Source: Lactobacillus sp. CBA3606 (lineage in GTDB: Bacteria > Bacillota > Bacilli > Lactobacillales > Lactobacillaceae). Taken from it: a stretch of 64,000 nucleotides of DNA. The stretch lies in NCBI RefSeq assembly GCF_002970935.1, contig NZ_CP027194.1, positions 1,488,001 to 1,552,000 on the forward strand. Reading direction: 5' to 3'. Below are positions 45,915 to 53,993 of the stretch, piece by piece. Positions within the stretch are counted from its first letter, which is position 1. Every line of letters begins with the position of its first letter. The notes under the pieces were generated by a model. It was given only the letters and a program-made list of their open reading frames with translations, searched no databases and was not told where the DNA came from. A program made the position numbers and the translations under genes.

Positions 45915-46760
45915 TTAATGCGCTTCGTTCAACATCCGTTGAATGTGCATGGTTAAATAAATCTGTTCGTTCATTGAAACAGGTTGTTGCGCCGTCTTTT
46001 TAATAAACGTCACAATCTTTTGTACACAAGCAAAGGCTTGCGGATACTTCTGTGAAACATGTTGAAATAAGATTTCATCTTCAGTGCCTTGTGAGCGATC
46101 AACCTCTTTCAAGGTTAGCCGCTCGGCAAAGAAACGCAAATGAACTAAGAACCGTTGCAAACTTAGACTGTCATCCGTCATCGTTAACGATAATTGATAT
46201 TTGACGATATTCAAGACATCATTAATCAATTTCGTCATCACAATCGTTTGATCAGCATCCGAGGTTGCCATACTATTTTCAACAAACTTCATGGCAATAA
46301 AGCCGGCTTCATCCTCAGGTAACCGAACCTCAAATTGACTTGCAACCAACGTTAACGCTTGCCGACCAACCTGATATTCTTGATGATAGATGCGTTTGGT
46401 TTCCCATAAAACCTCATTTTTGATATCCATTTGATGCAAATGTCGATACACCGCAAAATGAATATGATCAGTCAATGAGATGAGTAAATAACTATTAAAG
46501 GTGGTATTCAGCTGTTTTTCCGCTAAATCAATAATCTGCGACGCAACTTCAAAATACTCCGGTTCAATATCACTCATTAGTGACTGAAAGTTGGCTAACC
46601 AATTATCGGCCGTTGGCGTATACGTCTTGGTGACGCGGGTCTCATCTACAGAGTCACCGCTCTTCTTTTGAAAACCAATCCCTTTACCAATTAAAATAAC
46701 TTCGTGACCATGCTGGTCCGCCAATAACACATTATTGTTAAAAACCTTTTTAATCCGCAT
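45915..46760 (-). CDS. BglG/LicT-family transcription antiterminator
   Basis: A 281-residue antiterminator: CAT RNA-binding domain ('RIKKVFNNNVLLADQHGHEVILIGKGIGFQKKSGD', 1-60) and two PRDs. All four usual phospho-histidine positions appear present, including the last in 'LTMHIQRML' and 'SLTDHIHFAVYRH' in PRD1. It is first in its operon, between two RAT/terminator elements, so it controls both its own message and the PTS-glucosidase pair. Its last PRD2 His distinguishes it from the paralogue at 21135. Confidence 0.91.
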   Translation of the reverse strand: MRIKKVFNNNVLLADQHGHEVILIGKGIGFQKKSGDSVDETRVTKTYTPTADNWLANFQSLMSDIEPEYFEVASQIIDLAEKQLNTTFNSYLLISLTDHIHFAVYRHLHQMDIKNEVLWETKRIYHQEYQVGRQALTLVASQFEVRLPEDEAGFIAMKFVENSMATSDADQTIVMTKLINDVLNIVKYQLSLTMTDDSLSLQRFLVHLRFFAERLTLKEVDRSQGTEDEILFQHVSQKYPQAFACVQKIVTFIKKTAQQPVSMNEQIYLTMHIQRMLNEAH

Positions 46761-46792
46761 GCCTCACGCCCCTTGACTCTTGGTCTAAAAAT

Positions 46793-46888
46793 AAAACCCA
46801 ATAATTTTAAACCCAGTGATTGACTACGCCCATCATGGTATTCAAAATTATCAGGTTTTGCCCACTAACGTGTTAGCGGTAACAATCC
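46793..46888 (-). promoter_or_regulatory. RAT and terminator in the leader of the second bgl operon
   Basis: The minus strand holds GGATTGTTACCGC ... GGCAAAACC (46854-46888), a textbook RAT. It overlaps a terminator with arms AAAACC-ATAATTTT / AAAATTAT-GGGTTTT (46793-46862). This is the first of the two attenuators around bglG. Confidence 0.85.
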
Positions 46889-46904
46889 TTATTTACAATT
46901 GTTT

Positions 46905-46933
46905 AGTATAACGAGTGACGAAAACGATTGCAA
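46905..46933 (-). promoter_or_regulatory. Promoter and cre-like site, second bgl operon
   Basis: TTGCAA (46928-46933), 17 bases, TATACT (46905-46910). A cre-like CGAAAACGATTGCA (plus strand 46919-46932, 12 of 14) overlaps the -35 and spacer. The rest of the gap to the next gene (46934-47122) shows a TATAGT-like -10 and an AT-rich stretch, nothing more. Confidence 0.6.
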
Positions 46934-47122
46934 GGATTTTATTTATCAATTTTTATTTTTTTCAGTTTAACTTTAATTATTGCTGCGAACTGCTGATGCT
47001 GGTCATCCCCTATATATCGTCGCCTTTAAAAATTTGACTCACGGCTATACTCGCTTTGCGACCTATTATGTGCGCTAAACTGCTATAGTAGACATAATAA
47101 AACTTACTTTGGAGGTTATCAC

Positions 47123-47851
47123 ATGGCAAATCGTTACTTGCATAACGTTCAGGGCCTTTTTGATACGATCGCCCCAAACTATGATCGGATGAACACTATT
47201 ATCAGCTTAGGCACTCATCGCCATTGGCGTAAACAAACCATGGCACAGATTAAACTCGCACCATCAGCCGAAGTGTTGGATCTCTGCTGCGGCACCGGTG
47301 ATTGGACCATCGCGCTTGCCCAGCAACTCGCGCCAACTGGTGAAGTCATTGGTTTTGATTTTTCAGCACCAATGCTTAAATTTGCCCAACAAAAAGTTAA
47401 TCAAGCCAACGTCGCCAATCGCGTTTGGTTACGACGAGGTAATGCGATGCGGCTGCCCTTTAAAGCCAATACCTTCGATCTCGTGACCATTGGTTTTGGC
47501 TTACGCAATTTACCAGATAAAGTTCAAGCTTTAGCCGAAATTTACCGTGTCTTAAAACCCGGGGGCCAGCTGGTTTGCTTAGAAACATCGCAACCTGACC
47601 AGCCTTTGATCAAGCCCGTCTGGCAATGGTATTTCACTAAAATCGTGCCCACCTTTGGTCGCTTATTCGCCCATCAATATCAGGAATATGCTTACCTACA
47701 AGAGACCACACGGCATTTTTGGAGTTACCAGCAATTAGCCGGCCATTTCGAACAGGCTGGTTTTAAAAACGTCCATTACCAACGATTTAACTTTGGGGCA
47801 GCGGCCGCTCACTTCGGTTCAAAGCCTGATTTGGCGGTGACTCATGACTAA
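47123..47851 (+). CDS. menG: Demethylmenaquinone methyltransferase (MenG/UbiE family)
   Basis: A 242-residue SAM-dependent methyltransferase for the last step of menaquinone synthesis. Features: 'GLFDTIAPNYDRMNTIISLGTHRHWR', the SAM motif 'VLDLCCGTGDWTIAL', 'IGFGLRNLPD' and 'VLKPGGQLVCLETSQP', all of UbiE/MenG. TTGGAGGTT before the ATG. It overlaps the next gene by eight bases. Menaquinone use fits lactobacilli able to respire with added haem and quinone. Confidence 0.9.
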   Translation: MANRYLHNVQGLFDTIAPNYDRMNTIISLGTHRHWRKQTMAQIKLAPSAEVLDLCCGTGDWTIALAQQLAPTGEVIGFDFSAPMLKFAQQKVNQANVANRVWLRRGNAMRLPFKANTFDLVTIGFGLRNLPDKVQALAEIYRVLKPGGQLVCLETSQPDQPLIKPVWQWYFTKIVPTFGRLFAHQYQEYAYLQETTRHFWSYQQLAGHFEQAGFKNVHYQRFNFGAAAAHFGSKPDLAVTHD

Positions 47852-48545
47852 TTTAACCGCACTCAATCAATGCCTAGCTTGGCTGACACAACCCGTGACA
47901 CCACTTAACCCGATTGATGGCCTGATATTATGTGGCAATAGCCTCCCATTAACGACCCAACTAGCTGCCCAATTAGCATCCAAGCACCACTTACCTACGA
48001 TGATTATCACCGGCGGCATCGGTCACGCCACCAAATATTTACGTCAAAATTTACAACAGACTAACAATGATAGCGAAGCAAAAATCATGGCAGCTGGCGT
48101 CCGCCATGCCGGCTATCAAGGCGACCTACGCCTTGATCCCACTTCAACTAACACTGGCGAAAACGCCCGGCACGCATTAACCTTAGTCCCAGCTCATTGG
48201 CATAACGTCCTACTGGTTCAAGATCCCTTATTGGCCCGCCGAACACAGCTCACTTTCGAATCAGTCTGGGGGCCGGCGTACCACTTTGAACGCGCCATGC
48301 CGAGCCAACTTCAGCTCACCACATTAACACCGGCACTTAAATTTACTAATGCGCCCGCATATGATGCTGCGTGGCAACCAGCCTATTTCACCGAATTACT
48401 ATTAGGTGAGTTACAACGACTCTGGGATACCCCCACCGGTTACGGTCCGAAAGGGCAACAGTTCATTCCACATGTTGACCTCCCACAGCCTGTATTAACG
48501 GCCTATCAGACCCTAACCGCCGCCGCATTACAGCGACACCGTTAA
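47844..48545 (+). CDS. YdcF/ElyC-like DUF218 protein
   Basis: A 233-residue protein of the YdcF-like group (DUF218): 'GLILCGNSLPLTTQLAAQL', 'TMIITGGIGHATKYL' and 'STNTGENARHALTLVPAHWHNVLLVQDPLLARRTQLTFESVWG'. No signal peptide or membrane helix, so it is the cytosolic YdcF type rather than SanA/ElyC. E. coli YdcF binds SAM, which is suggestive beside a SAM methyltransferase, but no reaction is established. Translationally coupled to menG. Confidence 0.82.
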   Translation: MTNLTALNQCLAWLTQPVTPLNPIDGLILCGNSLPLTTQLAAQLASKHHLPTMIITGGIGHATKYLRQNLQQTNNDSEAKIMAAGVRHAGYQGDLRLDPTSTNTGENARHALTLVPAHWHNVLLVQDPLLARRTQLTFESVWGPAYHFERAMPSQLQLTTLTPALKFTNAPAYDAAWQPAYFTELLLGELQRLWDTPTGYGPKGQQFIPHVDLPQPVLTAYQTLTAAALQRHR

Positions 48546-48559
48546 AGCTTAAGTTCAAC

Positions 48560-48592
48560 CAACGAATTTGATCCTAAATTCGTTTTTTTTAA
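48560..48592 (+). terminator. Terminator after the YdcF gene
   Basis: ACGAATTT / AAATTCGT stem, then eight T. Confidence 0.8.
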
Positions 48593-48646
48593 TGTCAAAA
48601 AAATAATTGGCACCTTTTTACGAATTTAACTAATGTCATACGGCTA

Positions 48647-48746
48647 AAATAACCGGCTATTCAAGCTAGTATTTTCAGTAACATTTCAATCTAAACAAAA
48701 AACTAGCTCAAAATCTGCCGAAATAACCGGCTAAAGATTGCGCTAG
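48647..48746 (+). repeat. Two-copy direct repeat upstream of the acyltransferase
   Basis: AAATAACCGGCTA occurs at 48647-48659 and 48721-48733, each followed after 5 and 8 bases by GCTAGT. The copies are 74 bases apart and the second lies about 64 bases before the start codon. They may be regulator binding sites. Confidence 0.5.
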
Positions 48747-48796
48747 TTAACCATTCTGCTAAGCTAACAAGTAGCTACTTGTCCAAGGAGGACGCC

Positions 48797-49825
48797 ATGA
48801 AAACTCGAAATTCTGCCTTTGAACTATTAAGAATTATTGCCATGTATCTGATTGTGCTTTATCATGCCACTTTCTGGGGGCCCTTAAATACGATTACTGA
48901 ACTATCAGTTAACCGTGGCTTCACGCAATTATTTGCCGTCGGTGGTAAATTAGGCGTGAACTTATTCGTCATGATCAGTGGTTACTTTTTAATTCATTCC
49001 CACGCGACCCCCAAGAAATTAATCCCGATGTGGAAACAAGTGTTTACCTATTCGGCGGGCTTTTTCATGCTCTTTCTAATCATTAACCATGGTCAGTTTC
49101 AGCTAATGGCTTTATTACGCGGCCTGCTCCCCGTCATTTTCAACGAATATTGGTTTGTGACTGCCTATATCATGCTATATCTGTTAGCACCTTATCTAAA
49201 CCAATTGATCAAGCAATTATCCCGCGTGGCCTTACTCAAACTAGTCGGCCTATTAGTTGGCTTAACCTCAATTTTGCCGAGTATTTTCCAAAATCAAACC
49301 GCCGTTAGTGACCTAGGCTGGTTTATTTTATTATATGTTATTGCGGCATACTTACGACTCTATGGCATCCCCACTAGCCTAGCCAGCAACCGTCGTTCTT
49401 GGCTATTTTTAGGGAGCAGTGCTTTTATCCTGGCGGGCTCTATCTTAACCATGGACTTGTTAGGGCAACGATGGCCCATTTTCCAAGGTAAAGAACTCCA
49501 CTTTGCGGGTCAAGAATCCATTTTATTGCTCTTACTCGCAAGCGCCATCTTCATTCGTTTTATGCAACTCAAATCATTCAACAATCCATTAATTAATCGG
49601 TTAGCCACACTAACTTTTGGGGTCTATTTGATTCACGATAATGAATTTATTCGGCCACTACTTTGGCAACATTGGGTGCCTGAAAAGACTTTCTATGCCA
49701 GTGCACTTTATCCCTTACAACTATTGCTCAGCGTTTTAGCCATTTATCTGGTTGCCTCGGCCATTGAACTTGGCCGGCAAAAGCTGTCAAGTCTTTGGCT
49801 ACACCACAAACAACGTGGGGTATAA
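48797..49825 (+). CDS. Membrane acyltransferase, OafA-like
   Basis: About 342 residues with ten hydrophobic segments, of the acyltransferase-3 family that O-acylates surface sugars. The N-terminal 'RNSAFELLRIIAMYLIVLYHATFWG' contains the conserved arginine and the catalytic H of 'YHA', and 'GVYLIHDNEFIRPLLW' is the typical last block. ATG 48797 follows CAAGGAGGACG. The last 27 bases overlap the tail of the opposing esterase gene. The acceptor (teichoic acid, exopolysaccharide or peptidoglycan) is unknown. Confidence 0.85.
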   Translation: MKTRNSAFELLRIIAMYLIVLYHATFWGPLNTITELSVNRGFTQLFAVGGKLGVNLFVMISGYFLIHSHATPKKLIPMWKQVFTYSAGFFMLFLIINHGQFQLMALLRGLLPVIFNEYWFVTAYIMLYLLAPYLNQLIKQLSRVALLKLVGLLVGLTSILPSIFQNQTAVSDLGWFILLYVIAAYLRLYGIPTSLASNRRSWLFLGSSAFILAGSILTMDLLGQRWPIFQGKELHFAGQESILLLLLASAIFIRFMQLKSFNNPLINRLATLTFGVYLIHDNEFIRPLLWQHWVPEKTFYASALYPLQLLLSVLAIYLVASAIELGRQKLSSLWLHHKQRGV

Positions 49826-50770
49826 ACGCCGTAGCGCTTGTGCCAAATATTGCCCTGCCACTCGGGATCCTGCTAGATCCAAGTGCACATAATCAGTCGT
49901 TGTTGGCGCCCAATCAGCGGTTTCAATCAACTTAATTGGCGGAAAAGTTGCAACCACGGCACGAATTATCCGGTCAAAAGCTTGATTGAATGGCACTAAC
50001 ACCGCAATTTGACTCATCGGATATAACCGTTGGACCTGTTGCAGAAACCGGCGATAAATCAGTGTAAACTCAGCCGCTGAAACGCGGCGATCATTGGTCC
50101 CAACGTTGATGACCACCAGCGCCGTTCGTTCCGGTCGCCACGGCGTTGTCGCATTGAGGGCCGTCAAAACTTGCGGTAACGGTGGGACACCACCAGTGCC
50201 CGGCCGCTTTAACCCCGCAGCACTATAAGCAATCCGGACGTTTCGGGCATTCAATAAATCACTGGCAAGCGCCGCATAATTAGCCTCACCGCGATAATCG
50301 CTAGCGGGCTGTTTACCAGCGACCCAACACCCCGCCGTAATTGAATCACCAATAAAGGTAATCCCATGTTGCCCAGGCTTGACGGCTTGCAGTTGACCAT
50401 CACTAACGATATCGGCGATGGCAAAACCACTGCCCCCTTGCCAAACCAGATCAGCATCCGTATTACCACTCATCACTAACCGAATCACATGGGGACGACC
50501 GTCTAAAGTTAGCTGGTATGGTAGCATGCTAATCGCAATGCGCTGATAAGGTAAGCCATCAATTTGTAGCGCCATCCATGAAGCTTCGGCAACTGCTAAC
50601 GGGAGCATCTTTATCGTCACTAATTGCGCATGAGTGACCTTAAACCAGACTTCTGCGCCAAGATTAGTACTATACATTACGGTTTGGTTCTGAATTATTT
50701 TCACCGCCCAGCGCCCTTGAAAATACGCTGTCATCACGGGGTTGTTCGGGATTGTTGCTTGCACTCGCAT
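49799..50770 (-). CDS. SGNH/GDSL hydrolase with N-terminal beta domain
   Basis: A 323-residue esterase. The N-terminal 110 residues look like the jelly-roll domain of CE2 carbohydrate esterases. The C-terminal SGNH domain has Ser143 in FIGDSITAG, the Gly/Asn block in 'VVINVGTNDRR', and Asp293/His296 in DYVHLD. No signal peptide is seen, so it acts inside. Deacetylation of a sugar is likely. It converges on an acyltransferase gene and shares 27 bases with it, so the two might add and remove the same acyl group (inference). Confidence 0.84.
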   Translation of the reverse strand: MRVQATIPNNPVMTAYFQGRWAVKIIQNQTVMYSTNLGAEVWFKVTHAQLVTIKMLPLAVAEASWMALQIDGLPYQRIAISMLPYQLTLDGRPHVIRLVMSGNTDADLVWQGGSGFAIADIVSDGQLQAVKPGQHGITFIGDSITAGCWVAGKQPASDYRGEANYAALASDLLNARNVRIAYSAAGLKRPGTGGVPPLPQVLTALNATTPWRPERTALVVINVGTNDRRVSAAEFTLIYRRFLQQVQRLYPMSQIAVLVPFNQAFDRIIRAVVATFPPIKLIETADWAPTTTDYVHLDLAGSRVAGQYLAQALRRLYPTLFVV

Positions 50771-50871
50771 TTAAATTAACCTCCTAATCGCTGAAACTTG
50801 ATACCCATCAATTTAATCTGCTCGCACCGATTATATACTAGACTCATCAAATCAAACGAGGAGTCTTACTT

Positions 50872-52794
50872 ATGAAATTCCAACAATTTTTAACCAAGCA
50901 TACCAATCAAATTACCCTTATAACCGGTATTTTAATCGTCTTGGGCATGCTGAGTAAATATGTACTCAACTTTACATTAGGCTATCAGCTCACACTAGCC
51001 ATTGCATCCATTATTGCCGCCGTGCCCATTGCCGTCCGAGCTTGGAGTGCCTTAATCAACAAGGTCTTTAGTATCGAGCTATTAGTCAGTATCGCCGTCA
51101 TTGGCGCCTTTATTATTGGTGAGTTCAACGAATCGGCCATTGTTACCTTCCTATTTCTATTTGGATCTTATTTAGAAAGTCGGACCCTTCAAAAAACACG
51201 TCACGCCATCAAAGGTCTGACCGAAATGGCGCCAACGACCGCCACGTTAGTCACTGAAACTGGCACCGAAACCGTTGACGTCGATGACGTTGAAACCGGC
51301 GACGTCGTCTTAATTAAGACCGGGAGTCAAGTCCCAGTTGATGGCACGGTGATTGACGGTAATGGCTACTTGAATGAAGCTTCCATTACTGGTGAAGCGC
51401 GCCAAATCAACAAACAAGTCGATGATCAAGTCTTTTCTGGGACCTTAGTTGAAAATGGCTATTTAAAAGTCCGGGCCACTCAAGTTGGTGACGACACGAC
51501 TTTCGCTAAAATTATTGATTTAGTCGAAGAAGCCCAAGATACCAAATCCAAGGCTGAAAAATTCATTGACCGTTTTTCACAATATTATACGCCCGCTGTT
51601 TTAATTTTAGCCGTGATAGTCTTTATTTTCTCCCGTGATTTTCGCTTAGCAATTACCGTCCTTGTGCTCGGTTGCCCAGGTGCACTAGTCATCGGCGCAC
51701 CAGTTTCCAACGTGGCCGGTATTGGCAACGGCGCCAAACGTGGTATTTTAATCAAGGGTGGCGAAGTAATCGACACCTTTGCAAAAGTTGATACCCTTGT
51801 TTTCGATAAAACAGGCACTTTAACTGAAGGAAATACCGCGGTAACTAGTTTTAAAACCTACACCGCTCAAACCGATACAGCACTAAGCTTAGCCGCCACG
51901 ATTGAAGGCGTCTCCGATCATCCTTTGGGCCAAGCGATTGTCACCTATGCTGAAAAGAACGCTACCGAAATGACAGCCCCAACTTTGACCAATACTGAAA
52001 CGGTTAAGGGTCAAGGTATCTGTGCCGAAGTCAATCATCAACAAGTCGTCATTGGCAATCAAGCCATGTTAACTGCCCATCAGATTAAGTTAACGGCGAC
52101 ACAAACGCAAGCCCTCACAACGATGCAACAAGCTGGGCAATCAACGGTCATCATGGCCATTGACGGTATCGTTAACTTGATGTTTGGAATTGCAGATACA
52201 ATTCGCCCCGACGTCAAAGCTTCCTTAGCGGCTTTGAAGACGCAAGGTATCAAACACCTCGTGATGTTAACTGGCGATAACGCCTTAACCGCAGATGCCG
52301 TTGCCCGCGAACTCAATATTGATGAAGTCCATGCCAATTTATTACCGGCCCAAAAGGTCACCTATGTTAAAAAATTACAGGCCGCTGGCAATACTGTCGC
52401 CTTCATTGGTGATGGTATTAATGATAGTCCATCAATTGCCAACGCCGATATCGGCATTGCGATGGGTAGTGGCACCGATGTTGCAATTGATACATCCGAC
52501 GTCGTCTTAATGCAGTCTAGTTTCCCCGCCTTAGTTCATGCTCACGGCCTCGCCAAAAAGACTGTCTTAAATACTCGCGAAAATATCTTTATCGCTATCG
52601 CAACCGTAGTCTTCCTACTAATTGGGTTAATCTTTGGTTACATCTACATGGCTAGTGGGATGTTCGTTCATGAAGCCAGCATCTTAGTCGTTATTTTCAA
52701 TGCGATGCGCTTGATCAACTTTCAAACTAAATCCAGCCAGCCAACTAAAGTGACCCATCCAACCGGTAAACTCAGCTCGACTGTCAAAAGCTAG
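50872..52794 (+). CDS. Heavy-metal P1B-type ATPase with a CPG motif
   Basis: A 640-residue metal-exporting ATPase without an N-terminal metal-binding domain. Motifs: TGEA (173-176), DKTGT with Asp312, HP at 350-351 (SDHPLG) and 'GDGINDSPSIANADIGIAMG'. The metal-path motif in helix 6 is CPG (Cys268-Gly270, 'VLGCPGALVIGAP') instead of CPC, CPH or SPC. Helix 8 carries 'FVHEASILVVIFNAMRLI', whose HE recalls the HEGG of P1B-4 (Co/Fe/Zn) pumps rather than copper pumps. Zn, Cd, Co or Fe export is most likely. A GAGGAG site precedes the ATG. Monocistronic. Confidence 0.88.
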   Translation: MKFQQFLTKHTNQITLITGILIVLGMLSKYVLNFTLGYQLTLAIASIIAAVPIAVRAWSALINKVFSIELLVSIAVIGAFIIGEFNESAIVTFLFLFGSYLESRTLQKTRHAIKGLTEMAPTTATLVTETGTETVDVDDVETGDVVLIKTGSQVPVDGTVIDGNGYLNEASITGEARQINKQVDDQVFSGTLVENGYLKVRATQVGDDTTFAKIIDLVEEAQDTKSKAEKFIDRFSQYYTPAVLILAVIVFIFSRDFRLAITVLVLGCPGALVIGAPVSNVAGIGNGAKRGILIKGGEVIDTFAKVDTLVFDKTGTLTEGNTAVTSFKTYTAQTDTALSLAATIEGVSDHPLGQAIVTYAEKNATEMTAPTLTNTETVKGQGICAEVNHQQVVIGNQAMLTAHQIKLTATQTQALTTMQQAGQSTVIMAIDGIVNLMFGIADTIRPDVKASLAALKTQGIKHLVMLTGDNALTADAVARELNIDEVHANLLPAQKVTYVKKLQAAGNTVAFIGDGINDSPSIANADIGIAMGSGTDVAIDTSDVVLMQSSFPALVHAHGLAKKTVLNTRENIFIAIATVVFLLIGLIFGYIYMASGMFVHEASILVVIFNAMRLINFQTKSSQPTKVTHPTGKLSSTVKS

Positions 52795-52811
52795 TCTTTC
52801 AATTTGCGCCA

Positions 52812-52863
52812 TCAAAGGCAGTTACAACCAATTCCACTAGGATTGGTTGTAACTGCCTTTTTG
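52812..52863 (+). terminator. Terminator after the metal ATPase
   Basis: Perfect stem AAAGGCAGTTACAACCAAT / ATTGGTTGTAACTGCCTTT with T-run. Confidence 0.9.
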
Positions 52864-52933
52864 ACGCGCCTGTGTACGCTGACTACCTAAAGTTCTGCCG
52901 CCCATAACCGGTTGACCAAACAAGACCGATTAA

Positions 52934-52992
52934 TTGCTTTTATATACAGGTGGGGGTATATTAACAATCATCAAACACCCAGTGGGGGTTAT
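52934..52992 (+). promoter_or_regulatory. trx-csoR promoter with two G-tract operators
   Basis: TTGCTT (52934-52939), 17 bases, TATATT (52957-52962). The spacer and -10 contain ACAGGTGGGGGTATAT, and a second copy, CCAGTGGGGGTTATG, follows at about 52978-52992. A G-tract flanked by TAT-like ends is the hallmark of operators for the CsoR/CstR/RcnR family, and the downstream operon encodes such a regulator. Confidence 0.65.
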
Positions 52993-53013
52993 GACATTTG
53001 GAGGGAATCAATA

Positions 53014-53334
53014 ATGATAAAAGAAATTCATGATCAAGATTTTGCTAAAGAAACCGATACTGGCATTGCCGTCGTCGACTTTCGAGCCGATTGGTGTCCA
53101 CCTTGTCGGATGATGGACCCCATCTTAAAGTCCTTGTCTGAAGATCCAGCCTACAAAGATCAGGTTAACTTCGTTTCATTAAATGTTGATCACGATAAGG
53201 AAGTCGCTAGTCAGTTCCAAGTACAAGGGATTCCAACTTTCTTAATCAAAAAAGACGGCCAAGTCATTAGCCAGATGGTTGGCGCTCGACCGAAGCCTGA
53301 TTTTGAAGCTGAATTAAAGAAAGCCGTCAATTAA
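53014..53334 (+). CDS. Thioredoxin-like protein with WCPPC active site
   Basis: About 106 residues with the whole thioredoxin fold: 'VVDFRADWCPPCRMMDPILKSLS', 'VNFVSLNVDHDKEVASQFQVQGIPTFLIKKDGQVI' with the cis-Pro, and the final 'GARPKPDFEAEL'. The active site is WCPPC rather than the classical WCGPC. ATG 53014 follows TTGGAGGGAA. It precedes the CsoR-like gene by two bases, so it is likely a stress-induced thioredoxin for thiol, metal or persulfide repair (inference). Confidence 0.87.
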   Translation: MIKEIHDQDFAKETDTGIAVVDFRADWCPPCRMMDPILKSLSEDPAYKDQVNFVSLNVDHDKEVASQFQVQGIPTFLIKKDGQVISQMVGARPKPDFEAELKKAVN

Positions 53335-53336
53335 TC

Positions 53337-53609
53337 ATGGCTACCGACGCAACGCCCTACGTAACCAACAAGCAAATCACAACCCGTTTAAAACGTTCGG
53401 CTGGGCAACTAGATGGTGTTTTGCGGATGATGGCTGAGGAACGTCCTTGTGACGACCTGTTAGTCCAATTATCCGCTGTGAAGTCCAGCATCGATAAGGC
53501 TATGAAACTAGTTATCGCCCGTAACATTAGTGATTGTCTTGATGACGCCACCGCTGTCGACGCTGAACGACTTGCCCATTCATTAGATTTATTACTCAAA
53601 ACTAAATAG
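53337..53609 (+). CDS. CsoR/CstR-family repressor with Cys-Asn-Cys sensing site
   Basis: A 90-residue all-helical repressor: 'ITTRLKRSAGQLDGVLRMMAEERPCDDLLVQLSAVKSSIDKAMKLVIARNISDCL'. Sensing residues align as Cys38, Asn63 and Cys67. Copper-sensing CsoR uses Cys-His-Cys, so the His ligand is lost here; the two-cysteine pattern is that of persulfide-sensing CstR. It sits in an operon with thioredoxin under G-tract operators and is probably autoregulatory. Start at the ATG two bases after trx. Metal or sulfide specificity is undetermined. Confidence 0.83.
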   Translation: MATDATPYVTNKQITTRLKRSAGQLDGVLRMMAEERPCDDLLVQLSAVKSSIDKAMKLVIARNISDCLDDATAVDAERLAHSLDLLLKTK

Positions 53610-53618
53610 ACAGACTAA

Positions 53619-53662
53619 AAGCGGCCACCAACGTCTTTCACCTTGATGGCCGCTTTTTGGTG
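53619..53662. terminator. Terminator after the csoR-like gene
   Basis: Stem AAAAGCGGCCA / TGGCCGCTTTT with an inner AAGGTGAAAGACGTTGGT region as loop; serves both convergent genes. Confidence 0.8.
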
Positions 53663-53666
53663 CGCC

Positions 53667-53876
53667 TTATTTGTCCCAGTTCCCTTTTTTCCAATCATCG
53701 TGCGCCCAGTCATCTTGGTCCCACGCCGCCTGTTTTTTATCGGCTTGTTTCATTTGTTCAGCAGTTGGCTGCTGTTGCTTGGCACGGCGCATTAATACTG
53801 CCGTTGACACGACCGTAATAAAGCCAGTCGCAAGGATGAATACGAACGTCCACATGATAATTTCACTAATTGACAT
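53667..53876 (-). CDS. Small membrane protein with Trp/Asp-rich tail
   Basis: A 69-residue protein from ATG 53876. It has one N-terminal membrane helix ('IIMWTFVFILATGFITVVSTAVLM'), a basic stretch RRAK, a helical linker ('PTAEQMKQADKKQAAW') and an unusual tail WDQDDWAHDDWKKGNWDK with four tryptophans among acidic and basic residues. A G-tract palindrome directly upstream resembles those of the trx-csoR operon, so it may belong to the same regulon. Family not recognised. Confidence 0.68.
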   Translation of the reverse strand: MSISEIIMWTFVFILATGFITVVSTAVLMRRAKQQQPTAEQMKQADKKQAAWDQDDWAHDDWKKGNWDK

Positions 53877-53880
53877 CCTT

Positions 53881-53912
53881 AATACCCCCCCGTATTGATT
53901 AGCGCTAGTATA
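53881..53912 (-). promoter_or_regulatory. G-tract palindrome and -10 before the Trp-rich peptide
   Basis: AATACCCCCCCGTATT (53881-53896) has inverted AATAC/GTATT ends around a C tract, the form of a CsoR-family operator. It lies ten bases downstream of a TATACT -10 (53907-53912, minus strand), where a bound repressor would block transcription. Confidence 0.6.
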
Positions 53913-53993
53913 CCGCAGTCCCTTTAGATTTGCCATCCAGCACGATTCCACAAAAAAACGGCCATCGTTTAAGATAGTCGTCTTGCCATCATT

